Shown here one piece after another: positions 15,644 through 23,944 of a stretch of 64,000 bases of DNA. The DNA lies in contig QQUF01000040.1 in the NCBI GenBank assembly GCA_008501735.1, forward strand, positions 134,431-198,430, in the 5' to 3' direction. The number at the start of each line of letters is the position of its first letter. Position 1 is the first letter of the stretch. A program made the translations under genes and the position numbers. Source of the stretch: Calditrichota bacterium. GTDB lineage: Bacteria > CLD3. Under the pieces are notes generated by a model. The model searched no databases and was not told the DNA's origin. It saw only the letters and a list, made by a program, of their open reading frames with translations.

Positions 15644-17701
15644 ATGGAATTAAGTGAAACCTGTAAATATAAATTTACAGGTGAGCAAACAAAATGCTCT
15701 CAACCTAATTATCAAAATGAAAAATTTTGTATTTTTCATTTTGATAATGTGGAACAAAAAAAACAGGATTTTACTATTGCCTTTGAAAATTACATAATGA
15801 GGTGTGAAGAAAACGTATTTATGGAACGTTATGATTTCAGAGGCTTCGTTTTTCCTGAAATATCCTTCAAAGGAAAAGAATTTTATAAAATTGTTGATTT
15901 TAGCTCAAGTAAATTTGTTGAAAATACTTTTTTTGAAAAAAGTCAATTTAATGAGGCTGCGGTCTTTAGAGATTGTGTCTTTTCAAGATTTGCATGGTTT
16001 CATTTATGTAAATTTTATGGAAATGCTGTTTTCAATGGTTGTAAGTTCTCGGGTAATGTAGATTTTGGTGAAAGTATATTTTCATACTATGCTCATTTCT
16101 TTGATATTGAATTTTTGGGAAATAGTACTTTTTATAAATGTGCATTTAAAGGGATTGCCAATTTTTCACAAAGCAAATTCATTAACGATGTTGACTTTTC
16201 TCAAGCCACATTTTGGGGATACTCAAGTTTTAATAATGCCTGTTTCCTTAATCGTGTGGACTTTTTTCAGGCAAATTTCAATGAAGAAATAAAAATGAAT
16301 GAATCTCATTTTACTTTCATGAAAAACCTGAAAGCATCAGGAATAAATTTTGAAAATTCAGTTCTTGAATCCGCTCATCTTTGGAAAATTGATAAACTTG
16401 AGGATTACTCTTTCAAAAATTCCTTTTTACTTTCAATCAGCTTTGCAAACAAGAGATTTATAAACTGTAATTTCACAGGTGCTTTATTCGATGCTGTTCA
16501 CACAAGAGGCTGGCAACCTGATGATAAAACACTTAAAAATACAAAATACATTTACACAAATTATTCAAAAGATGAAGACGGAAACTTAACTGTTGACCCA
16601 GAAAGTCGTGTTCCTGCTGACGGAAATTTTGGCGAAGGAGAACACAAAGATTTTACAATTGCACACTACTTGAGAGAGCCAATAAAATGGAGTTTTGCTT
16701 TAAAACTTCCTTTGGAAATCAGAACAGGAATTACAAACTACATTCAGTTTTTCAAAGACTTTGTCCGAATTACTTTAGGAGTTGAAGTTGAAATTAGGTC
16801 TAAAAAAGAAGGCGGAAGAATTAGAGTTGAATTTGAAGCAGAGAACGAAGATGACAAGAAAGTGCTTAAAGGTAGTTTTGTAGAATTTATGAGGAAAGTT
16901 TTTGAAGACACCGAAAATCTAAATCTTGAAATTCGAGGTGGAACTGCAAAAGTTGAAGAAATTGAAAAGCTACAATTCAAGATGGAAAACAATATCAAAA
17001 ACTTACAAATGGAACTCAAACTTGAGAAATATTTAAATCTTAGTTTGAAAGAAGATAAAAGTGATTTTAAAGAACAAAACAAATTACTTGCTAGAGTAAT
17101 TGAAAGCATTGAACAAAAGTCTTTACCTGAAAAAACTACTTCCGAAAAATGCGATGTTAACACTTTTGCACTTTTCGCAGACTTAGCAGGTTTTTCAAAA
17201 GCAACGGCAGAAGACGAATCAATTCATAAAATCATTCAGGATTTTTTCCTAAAAGAAAGAGATGAAATTGAGCCAAAAGATGGAGTTGAAGAAGTCAAAT
17301 CAAACGGTGATGACATTATCGCTTTTGGGCTTGACGGAATGAGTTTAGTTTGGGTTGCCGAAGATTTGATAAATGATTTTCAAAAACTAAAAAGAGACTT
17401 TCAAGACTTTCCAATTAAAGGTTTTCGAGTTGTTCTTGGTTACGGAACTTGTACGAGACAAAAGGTCGGAGATAAAATTAGCTTTTCAGGAAATCCAATA
17501 ATTGACACTGCTCGTGTTGACCAGCCAATGAAAAGATACATTCAAGAAAACAACGAAGATTTGAATCAAATTTGGTGTACGGAAGATTTTAAAGATGAAA
17601 TGACCCGAAGAGGTGAAAAAAGAATTTCTTTTGAGGAACTTCCTGAAATGGATTTAGCCAAAGGTTATGAAAAGAAATTTAAACTTTTTAGGGTGAAGTA
17701 A
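15644..17701 (+). CDS. Pentapeptide-repeat protein fused to a class III nucleotidyl-cyclase-like domain
   Basis: A 685-residue, leaderless protein. Residues 7-32 hold C-x10-C-x10-C-x2-H, a small zinc-ribbon-like lead-in often seen before pentapeptide repeats. Residues about 60-290 are pentapeptide-like repeats with Phe at the centre position (for example NAVFNGCKFSGNVDFGES), a right-handed quadrilateral helix. A middle region (about 330-500) is partly coiled coil. Residues about 505-680 resemble class III cyclases: FADLAGFS (Asp513), KSNGDDIIAFG (Asp556) and GNPIIDTARVD (Arg624). The usual transition-state Asn four residues before the Arg is Ile. Activity is therefore unsure. AGGAG sits before the ATG, 18 bp after ggt, and hairpin repeats follow. 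Confidence 0.72.
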   Translation: MELSETCKYKFTGEQTKCSQPNYQNEKFCIFHFDNVEQKKQDFTIAFENYIMRCEENVFMERYDFRGFVFPEISFKGKEFYKIVDFSSSKFVENTFFEKSQFNEAAVFRDCVFSRFAWFHLCKFYGNAVFNGCKFSGNVDFGESIFSYYAHFFDIEFLGNSTFYKCAFKGIANFSQSKFINDVDFSQATFWGYSSFNNACFLNRVDFFQANFNEEIKMNESHFTFMKNLKASGINFENSVLESAHLWKIDKLEDYSFKNSFLLSISFANKRFINCNFTGALFDAVHTRGWQPDDKTLKNTKYIYTNYSKDEDGNLTVDPESRVPADGNFGEGEHKDFTIAHYLREPIKWSFALKLPLEIRTGITNYIQFFKDFVRITLGVEVEIRSKKEGGRIRVEFEAENEDDKKVLKGSFVEFMRKVFEDTENLNLEIRGGTAKVEEIEKLQFKMENNIKNLQMELKLEKYLNLSLKEDKSDFKEQNKLLARVIESIEQKSLPEKTTSEKCDVNTFALFADLAGFSKATAEDESIHKIIQDFFLKERDEIEPKDGVEEVKSNGDDIIAFGLDGMSLVWVAEDLINDFQKLKRDFQDFPIKGFRVVLGYGTCTRQKVGDKISFSGNPIIDTARVDQPMKRYIQENNEDLNQIWCTEDFKDEMTRRGEKRISFEELPEMDLAKGYEKKFKLFRVK

Positions 17702-17725
17702 ATTAAGTTTTGTTGTGCGTTTTTT

Positions 17726-17809
17726 GTGCGTTTTGCCCGCTAAAGCGTTCAACCCGCTGAGAGGAATGTTCGGATTTAGCGGGTCGAATGCGAATGCAGG
17801 CGAAACGCA
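17726..17809 (+). repeat. REP-like 84-bp hairpin repeat, left copy
   Basis: One of two direct copies (other at 18475-18558), 79 of 84 positions identical. It folds as a nested hairpin. The outer arm GCGTTTTGCCCGC pairs with GCAGGCGAAACGC, an internal bulge follows, the inner arm GCGTTCAACCCGCT pairs with AGCGGGTCGAATGC, and a loop of about 19 nt closes it. Arm mismatches are G-T, so pairing survives in RNA or single-stranded DNA. Four of the five differences between copies fall in the loop. It follows the cyclase-like gene and lies just 3' of the transposase gene. Confidence 0.85.
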
Positions 17810-17871
17810 CCGCACTACACTCTCACTCTCTACGCACAGACCAAAATTATAAGTCATACAAACACAACATT

Positions 17872-18426
17872 CTAAAGCCAATACTTTTGCTTTACCTCTT
17901 TAATCATATCTTGTGAGAATTGATAGAACTCCTCTTTTGAGTTTTGTGGAAAGTCTTTTAAAATTAATTCCATTTTTGGTAGAGTGCCGTTTCGGTAGCC
18001 TGTAAAATCTCTGAAACTACTGTAATGCCAATCCTCTTGCTTTTCTACAAAACCAGCTCTAACAGGATTTTGATGAATGTAAATGACTAAGGTTAAAAAA
18101 TATTTTGAGTCTTGAACAAGTTTTGCTTTACTGTGTCTTTGAAATAAACTTCCTGTTCTTTTGTACTTTCTGTTGAAGACTTGTGCATAAGAACTTAAAA
18201 CGTAACTAAATTGTCTGACTAACTCTTTTAAATTTTCAGTTTCAACTTTAATCAAAAAATGAAAGTGGTTTGGCATCAAACAGTAAGCAATTACTTCTAA
18301 ATGTTCGTCCAAATGGTAGCGGAATTTTTTTAGAAAAAGTAGGTAGTCTTTAGAATCCTTAAAAATATTCTCAGAGTTGATTCCACGATTGTAAAGGTGG
18401 TAAAATTCTCCATTTAGTAAATTCAT
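17872..18426 (-). CDS. REP-associated tyrosine transposase (RAYT, Y1_Tnp domain)
   Basis: A 184-residue HUH-family nuclease related to IS200/IS605 TnpA. It opens with GEFYHLYNRG, carries the metal-binding HUH pair in CLMPNHFHFLIKVE, and has the nucleophile helix with Tyr in the second half (FSYVLSSYAQVFNRKYKRTG), then LFQRHSKAKLV and YIHQNPVRAGFV, all RAYT hallmarks. It would nick and rejoin single-stranded DNA at REP hairpins. AAGGAC precedes the start. Both sides carry direct copies of an 84-bp hairpin repeat, the likely substrate. No tnpB-type accessory is present. Confidence 0.92.
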   Translation of the reverse strand: MNLLNGEFYHLYNRGINSENIFKDSKDYLLFLKKFRYHLDEHLEVIAYCLMPNHFHFLIKVETENLKELVRQFSYVLSSYAQVFNRKYKRTGSLFQRHSKAKLVQDSKYFLTLVIYIHQNPVRAGFVEKQEDWHYSSFRDFTGYRNGTLPKMELILKDFPQNSKEEFYQFSQDMIKEVKQKYWL

Positions 18427-18474
18427 TTTTTGTCCTTAAATTTATTTGAGAAAGTTGTGCATTCTATTCTTTCT

Positions 18475-18558
18475 GTGCGTTTTGCCCGCTGAAGCGTTCA
18501 ACCCGCTGTAAATAATGTTCGGATTTAGCGGGTCGAATGCGAATGCAGGCGAAACGCA
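18475..18558 (+). repeat. REP-like 84-bp hairpin repeat, right copy
   Basis: Direct copy of the element at 17726-17809, with the same outer and inner arms. It differs at one arm position (A to G, still pairing with T or C by wobble rules) and at four positions in the loop. It lies 48 bp upstream of the transposase start codon, so it may also affect transcription of that gene, and 90 bp upstream of the YfhO-like gene. Confidence 0.85.
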
Positions 18559-18648
18559 ACAGACTCAATCTAATCTTTTGTTTTTGAAAAACAAATTTCC
18601 TAACTTAATCGCCACTTAAAACTTACATCAAAAAATAGGTCTTTAAAA

Positions 18649-20985
18649 ATGTTGGAAAAACGTCCTGTTCTGCTTGCTTCAATAATTTTAGCCGTTCTTG
18701 TAGCGGTAATTTTTTACGCTCCGATTTTTCAAGGGAAAGTCTTTGTCTCAGGAGATTCTCTTGCTCCTGCTGCAGCCGTAAAACCACTCGCAAAACATTT
18801 TTGGGAAACTTTTGAGTATCCGACTTGGAGTCCTTACATTTTTGGAGGAATGCCTTCTGTCGGTTCCGTGATGTACACTCCTTTTGGTTATTTCCCTTAC
18901 ATTCCTTTCGAACTTTTGAACCAAGTTATTGACGTAAATTTCCTACTGATTCACATTTTACATTTTCTTGCAACAGGGATTTTTATGTTCATCTTCTGCC
19001 GAAGTAAAGACCTTGACTTTTTTCCTTCACTTTTTGGAGCGATTGCGTGGACTTTTGCACCGTTTTTAATTGTGATGGAAACAGTTGGTCACGGCTCGCA
19101 ACTTATGACAACTGCCTACATTCCGATAGTTTTTTGGGCGATTGACAAACTTTTTGAAAAACAGAATTTTTACTACCTTGCTCTCAGTAGCCTTTTGGTT
19201 GGAATGCAGTTTCAACGTTCGCACCCACAGATTTCTTATTACACTTTGCTTCTTGTCGGGCTTTATTTTTTATTCAAAGTCGTTTACAACTTTAAGGACA
19301 AAGCAGAGCCTGTTGAGTCAGCAAAAATTCTCGGATTTCTTGCTGGTGCAGTTGCGATTGGACTTGGACTTGCAGCGATGATTTACTTACCAATTCACGA
19401 ATACACACCTTACTCAATTCGCGGAATTTCAGATGGAAGTGGAGGTTCTGGAGGAGCAGGTTTTGAATACGCAACTCAATGGTCTTTGCACCCAAAAGAA
19501 ATGATTACGTTTCTGGTTCCTTCATTTTTCGGATTTGGAGGGCAAACCTATTGGGGTTTTATGCCTTTCACCGATTATCCGAATTACGTCGGAATTGGAA
19601 CAGTTCTTCTTGCAATTTTTACACTTGTTTACAAACGTGAAAGAATTACAGTTTTCTTTTGGACAGTTGTGATTTTGGCTTTTGTAATTTCTTGGGGAAA
19701 AGAGGCACCGATTCTTTACAAACCGCTCTACGACATTCTTCCTTACTTCAATAAGTTCAGAGTTCCTTCAATGATTATGGTTTTGGTTCAGTTCGGGCTA
19801 ACATTTTTGGCTGCGAAAGGAATTCAGAACATTTTTGAAATTGCAAAACTTAAAGAAAATGACAAAGCCTTGGCAGATTTGACTAAAAAATTTATGTACG
19901 TTGGTGGCGGACTTTTGGCAGTTTTTGTAATAATTTTGGTTTCTCAAAGTGAGATTACAGATTCTTACAACATTTACAATTCGACAAAAGGAATCCCACA
20001 GCAATATTACAAACAGGTAAACTCTCAAAGATGGGATTTGCTTTCAAATGATTTGACACTTGGTTTTGTGTTCCTAATTGCTTCATTCGGTTTAGGATTT
20101 GCAGCAATTAAAAAATCAATTTCACCAATGATTCTTGGAGTTGGGCTTTGTGTTGTTTTGGTGTTTGATGTTTTCAGACTTGGTTTTGATTTGCAAGACC
20201 CGAAACCTTCAAAAAGTATTGAAAATTACTTGAAACCTACTGCTGACGTGAATTTCCTCAAAAAAGACAAATCTGCTTACAGAATTTTACCGCTTGGTCG
20301 TTCAATTCAGAATTCAAATGTTTGGGCTGCTCACGAAATCAGTACAATTCTCGGTTATCACCCTGCAAAAATTGGTCGTTACCAAAAAGCACTCGACAAA
20401 ATCACACTTCAAAACCGAAGTTTTTTGAATATGCTTAACGTGAAATATTTCGTTGTTGAAGGACAAAAAGGGCAGTTTCCTGGGACAAAGGAAGTTTTTT
20501 CGGCAGGCCAAAGAACTGTTTACGAAAACACTCTTGTAATGCCAAGAGCCTTTTTTGTGAAAAGTTTTGAGACAGTAAAAGAAGAAGGTGAGACTTTCAG
20601 AAAAATGTCGGTTTTCGACCCGAATCAATTGGCTTTTGTTGAAGGCGAGTTGAATTTGCAAATTTCACCAAATTTCAACGGGCAAGTAAAAAGTATCAAA
20701 ACTTCACTTCACACTCTTGAAGTCGAAACAGAAAGTAATTCCGACGGGCTTTTGGTTTTGAGCGAAATTGGTTTTGAACCCGGTTGGAAAGCCTACATTG
20801 ATGGAAATGAAACTGAAATTTTTCCTACAAATTATGTTTTACAAAGTGTCAAAGTTCCTGCTGGAAATCACAAAGTTGAGTTGAGAATGGAATTGGATTC
20901 TTTTCAATACGGAAAAATGGCAACAATTTTTTGTGCATTGTTTTGCTTTGGAGCTTTAATTTTCTTTAGGAAACAACGTGAATAA
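18649..20985 (+). CDS. YfhO-family integral membrane protein (putative glycosyltransferase-like)
   Basis: A 778-residue protein with a large multi-pass N-terminal region of about 12-13 hydrophobic segments up to residue ~520 and a last one at 750-770. Between them is a roughly 220-residue extracytoplasmic domain. The first loop after TM1 (FVSGDSLAPAAAVKPLA and ETFEYPTWSPYIFGGMP) matches the YfhO family opening, in which an acidic residue follows TM1 as in GT-C transferases. The C-terminal portion (LLVLSEIGFEPGWKAYIDG) is the family's conserved end. YfhO proteins are implicated in teichoic-acid glycosylation in Firmicutes; the substrate here is unknown. It overlaps the kinase gene by 8 bp. Confidence 0.82.
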   Translation: MLEKRPVLLASIILAVLVAVIFYAPIFQGKVFVSGDSLAPAAAVKPLAKHFWETFEYPTWSPYIFGGMPSVGSVMYTPFGYFPYIPFELLNQVIDVNFLLIHILHFLATGIFMFIFCRSKDLDFFPSLFGAIAWTFAPFLIVMETVGHGSQLMTTAYIPIVFWAIDKLFEKQNFYYLALSSLLVGMQFQRSHPQISYYTLLLVGLYFLFKVVYNFKDKAEPVESAKILGFLAGAVAIGLGLAAMIYLPIHEYTPYSIRGISDGSGGSGGAGFEYATQWSLHPKEMITFLVPSFFGFGGQTYWGFMPFTDYPNYVGIGTVLLAIFTLVYKRERITVFFWTVVILAFVISWGKEAPILYKPLYDILPYFNKFRVPSMIMVLVQFGLTFLAAKGIQNIFEIAKLKENDKALADLTKKFMYVGGGLLAVFVIILVSQSEITDSYNIYNSTKGIPQQYYKQVNSQRWDLLSNDLTLGFVFLIASFGLGFAAIKKSISPMILGVGLCVVLVFDVFRLGFDLQDPKPSKSIENYLKPTADVNFLKKDKSAYRILPLGRSIQNSNVWAAHEISTILGYHPAKIGRYQKALDKITLQNRSFLNMLNVKYFVVEGQKGQFPGTKEVFSAGQRTVYENTLVMPRAFFVKSFETVKEEGETFRKMSVFDPNQLAFVEGELNLQISPNFNGQVKSIKTSLHTLEVETESNSDGLLVLSEIGFEPGWKAYIDGNETEIFPTNYVLQSVKVPAGNHKVELRMELDSFQYGKMATIFCALFCFGALIFFRKQRE

Positions 20986-22216
20986 AATTAGACAGCTTAT
21001 TAATTTTTTTCATAATAAACTAAATGTTTACAAGTTTAAAACAAAGTTCAAGCTAATCTTAATAATAATTGGCGGAATCTTTTCGATTGGGCTTGTTTGG
21101 TACATTCAAACTTTAGTTGATAAACTTCGCCAAGAATCTCGTGAACTTGTAAATTTTTATGCTGAAACTTACATCCTTGCTGCTACTCACGAATCAAGCG
21201 ACAATTTGGATTTTATTTTTAATTCAATCATTCAGCGAATAAACTTCCCAATAATCTATTCAAACACTGATAATGTGCCAAGTTACTGGAAAAATATTGA
21301 AATTCCACCAGAAGACATTACTCCCGAAAATGTTGCTTTGGTAAGTAAAATCATCGAAGAATTTGATGAGCTAAATGCACCGATTGCACTTTCTTACGGA
21401 GACGCAACTTTGGGCTATTTTCATTATGGGGATTCAGTTCTTATTGAAGATTTGGAGCGACTTCCGTTCATTGCTTTGACAGGAGTTGTGGTTTACATTC
21501 TCGTTGGGTTTATTGGGTTTACGAATATTCGTCAATCGGAAAGACAATACCTTTGGGTTGGACTTGCAAAGGAAACTGCTCATCAAATTGGAACTCCACT
21601 TTCTTCACTTTTGGGTTGGCTCGAACTTCTTTCTACGAATGAAACGGACAAGGAAATTATCCAAATGTCCGTGAAAGAAATGGAAAATGATGTTAAAAGA
21701 TTGAATTTGATTTCGCAAAGATTCTCGCAAATCGGCTCAGAGCCTGACTTAAAACCAACTCCAATTTGTCAAATTATTGAGGAAACAGTTGGTTACTTTC
21801 AGCGAAGAGTTCCGCAAACAGGAAAGTCAATTGTCGTTAGTTTTACCACAAAAATTTCGCCAACAGTGAATTTGAACGCAGGACTTTTTCAATGGGTTTT
21901 GGAGAATTTAATCAAGAATGCTTTGGACGCAATCGAAGCTCAAAAAGGCTTTGTAAAAGTTGAACTTACCGAATCAGCAGAAGAAGAAAATTTCATAATT
22001 GACGTAATTGACAACGGAAAAGGAATTGAAGGAACTTTCAAAAATGAGGTTTTTAATCCAGGGTTTAGCACAAAAAAAAGAGGTTGGGGTTTAGGACTTA
22101 GTCTTGCAAAACGAATTATAAACGAATACCACAACGGCAAACTCTTCGTTAAAGAGTCAAAACCCGGCAAAGGCACAACAATGAGAATTCTTTTAAACGT
22201 TAATAAAGAGGTTTAG
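20978..22216 (+). CDS. Sensor histidine kinase (orphan)
   Basis: A 412-residue membrane kinase with TM1 at about 25-45, a roughly 115-residue extracytoplasmic sensor region, and TM2 at about 165-185. The phospho-acceptor motif is AKETAHQIGTPLSSLLGW, with the variant His followed by Q-I-G-T-P seen in Bacteroidota kinases. The ATPase N box is LENLIKNALDAIEAQ, the G1 box DVIDNGKGIE, and the G2 box RGWGLGLSLAKRI. No response regulator is adjacent. It overlaps the YfhO-like gene by 8 bp, so the two are coupled. Confidence 0.93.
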   Translation: MNKIRQLINFFHNKLNVYKFKTKFKLILIIIGGIFSIGLVWYIQTLVDKLRQESRELVNFYAETYILAATHESSDNLDFIFNSIIQRINFPIIYSNTDNVPSYWKNIEIPPEDITPENVALVSKIIEEFDELNAPIALSYGDATLGYFHYGDSVLIEDLERLPFIALTGVVVYILVGFIGFTNIRQSERQYLWVGLAKETAHQIGTPLSSLLGWLELLSTNETDKEIIQMSVKEMENDVKRLNLISQRFSQIGSEPDLKPTPICQIIEETVGYFQRRVPQTGKSIVVSFTTKISPTVNLNAGLFQWVLENLIKNALDAIEAQKGFVKVELTESAEEENFIIDVIDNGKGIEGTFKNEVFNPGFSTKKRGWGLGLSLAKRIINEYHNGKLFVKESKPGKGTTMRILLNVNKEV

Positions 22217-22253
22217 TCATAAAATAAAATTTTACCATTTTATTTTATGACTA
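22214..22253. terminator. Perfect 17-bp A/T-rich hairpin beginning at the kinase stop codon
   Basis: TAGTCATAAAATAAAAT at 22214-22230 pairs exactly with 22237-22253 around a TTTACC loop. The first three bases are the kinase TAG stop codon. There is no T-run afterwards and a ribosome site for the next gene follows within 10 bp, so it may be a weak terminator, an mRNA-stabilising end or a mobile palindrome. Confidence 0.6.
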
Positions 22254-22265
22254 AAAGGAAAAACA

Positions 22266-23378
22266 ATGTTCAATAAAATTTTTTTATTTCTTTTTGTTAC
22301 TCTCATTTCCTGTAATGAGCTTACAACTGGTTCAACTGTAAAAATTTACAAAGAAGGGGATAATCTTGATGTAACAATTTATTCATCTGAACAACCCAAG
22401 AAACTCTCAGATTATAATCAATTTGCATCTATGGTTGTTGGTGACGGAATTGCTATTATTAAACCTGACACTGTTCCTAAATTGATTAAAATAATTCACC
22501 CTTATCCAGATTTAATTTACAACTTAGCAAGAATAGACAAAAACGGATATATTTGGCTTGTAGCATCTGACTACGATTTATCCATAAATGATTACATTTA
22601 TGTAATTGATCCTCATTCGGAAACCATTTACAAATCAATTAAAGTTCCAAGCGATTTAAGAGGTCCTGATGCAATCGCCTTCGGAGAAGATAAGGCATAC
22701 TTTGTTGGAATTGGTTCTGGAAGGAGTATTGGGTTAGGTTCTATTGACAGAACGAATTTTTCCGTTGAAAATCTTGCAAAAATTGATAGTATTGGGTCTG
22801 CTATTCCTCCAGGATTAGAACTATTTAACGGTAGATTATACTACTTTGGTATTTGGACAAGCCAAACTGATGACAGAAAGATTTTGCAATTTGATACTGA
22901 AAAAAATCAATTAGTTAAAACTGCACCATATTCAGGACATTACACATTTGATGATAATTACTTATATACGAATGGGTATTTTATTATTGGTGATACTACG
23001 TTACCAAAATTGTACAAAATAAATATTAACGAATTATCAGTTGAACAAGAAATCTCTTTTGGTGATAAATCGTATATAACTTGTAATGAAGAATTCATCT
23101 ATTCTGCCAATAGGAGAAATCCAATAGTTGATGTATACAACAAATTAGATCTAAAGAAAATTAAAACCATTGATTTTTCAAATCAAATTAAAATTCAAGG
23201 AAATTACTTTAATTCCAATTTTGGATTTATTTCAAAGGATCTACTTATGGTAAACCAATCCTCTTTTTATAATGTAAGAACAAATGAATTTATGGATAGC
23301 GTATTCCCATTAAGTTATCCTATTGCAGAAAGCTTAGTGCTTGCAGAAGGTTTGGAATTAAAAAGTTTTTCAGAATAA
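22266..23378 (+). CDS. Lipoprotein of unknown function, beta-propeller-like
   Basis: A 370-residue protein with a lipoprotein signal (FLFLFVTLISC, Cys16). The mature part repeats a pattern of short strands with Asp/Asn turns and phrases such as ARIDKNGYIWLVASD, YIYVIDPHSETIYKSI, KAYFVGIGSGRS and KLYKININELSVEQEI. This is how NHL/YncE-like beta-propellers look, and five to seven blades would fit the length. I cannot assign a ligand. Codon usage looks slightly more A/T-rich than its neighbours. It follows the hairpin after the kinase and converges on the L,D-transpeptidase. Confidence 0.6.
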   Translation: MFNKIFLFLFVTLISCNELTTGSTVKIYKEGDNLDVTIYSSEQPKKLSDYNQFASMVVGDGIAIIKPDTVPKLIKIIHPYPDLIYNLARIDKNGYIWLVASDYDLSINDYIYVIDPHSETIYKSIKVPSDLRGPDAIAFGEDKAYFVGIGSGRSIGLGSIDRTNFSVENLAKIDSIGSAIPPGLELFNGRLYYFGIWTSQTDDRKILQFDTEKNQLVKTAPYSGHYTFDDNYLYTNGYFIIGDTTLPKLYKININELSVEQEISFGDKSYITCNEEFIYSANRRNPIVDVYNKLDLKKIKTIDFSNQIKIQGNYFNSNFGFISKDLLMVNQSSFYNVRTNEFMDSVFPLSYPIAESLVLAEGLELKSFSE

Positions 23379-23384
23379 CAATTA

Positions 23385-23417
23385 AAAAGCGTTGCTCCCA
23401 AAAGAAGTAATGCTTTT
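23385..23417. terminator. Possible bidirectional terminator between convergent genes
   Basis: AAAAGCGTT at 23385-23393 and AATGCTTTT at 23409-23417 can pair with one mismatch across a 15-nt loop. The convergent gene ends sit on both sides, but the stem is short. Confidence 0.4.
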
Positions 23418-23935
23418 CACTCATCGCAAATCGAAACTTCCGTTCCAACTTCCACCAAACAGTAAAGAATCTTGGCATCTTCACAAGTCAATTTAATACA
23501 GCCGAGTGAAGGTTTGTGAAAGTTTTTTGTGGCGTGAATTTCGATACAACTTCCTGTTTTGCCTTCTGCGATGTCTTTTACATTTGGGTAATCTAAACAC
23601 AAAACTACTGCTTCCTCGCCTCCGTAAGAATCTCTCCAAAGTTCTTCGTCAGTTGTGCCAAACTCACGTGAAAATTCTGTGGTTTTTAGCTTAGGATTCC
23701 AAAGTGCAAATGAATTGCCTTCGGTGATTTTGTAAAGTTTCTTTGAAGGGTTGTCTTCTTGAAAAACTGACGCTTTCCAAAGGATTTTATAATTTCCGAC
23801 GGGAGTTTTTTTATCGCCTTCTTTGGTTTTACGAAGACCGTTTGCTCCGATTTTGATATGAAAAGAGTGGAGAATTTTATCTCCACTCAAAACTTCAAGA
23901 ACTAATGATTTTCCTTTAACAAGAATCTTAATCAT
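23417..23935 (-). CDS. L,D-transpeptidase catalytic-domain (YkuD) protein
   Basis: A 172-residue YkuD-fold protein. The active-site motif is visible as EIHATKNFHKPSLGCIKL: the HxxxxxxxxxS-x-GCI arrangement with catalytic Cys in SLGCIKLT. An earlier strand KKTPVGNYKI is the family's G-x-TP-x-G-x-Y signature. Such enzymes make 3-3 peptidoglycan crosslinks or anchor proteins. It has no evident signal peptide (start MIKILVKGKS), which is unusual for an enzyme acting outside the cytoplasm. It begins 10 bp after the antiporter stop. Confidence 0.88.
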   Translation of the reverse strand: MIKILVKGKSLVLEVLSGDKILHSFHIKIGANGLRKTKEGDKKTPVGNYKILWKASVFQEDNPSKKLYKITEGNSFALWNPKLKTTEFSREFGTTDEELWRDSYGGEEAVVLCLDYPNVKDIAEGKTGSCIEIHATKNFHKPSLGCIKLTCEDAKILYCLVEVGTEVSICDE

Positions 23936-23944
23936 TAGAGAAAA

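Larger units (their letters stand above)
17726..18558. mobile_element. RAYT gene with its flanking REP-like hairpins
   Basis: A Y1 transposase gene on the minus strand is bounded on both sides by direct copies of the same 84-bp imperfect hairpin. That arrangement is the classic REP-RAYT unit, in which a domesticated IS200/IS605-like enzyme recognises single-stranded hairpins. The hairpins are much richer in G+C than surrounding DNA, which supports a separate origin. Confidence 0.75.

Noticed and set aside
17654-17881. Cys-containing 75-residue minus-strand frame
   Set aside because: It spans the REP-like hairpin and the end of the cyclase-like gene, and has no ribosome site or family pattern.
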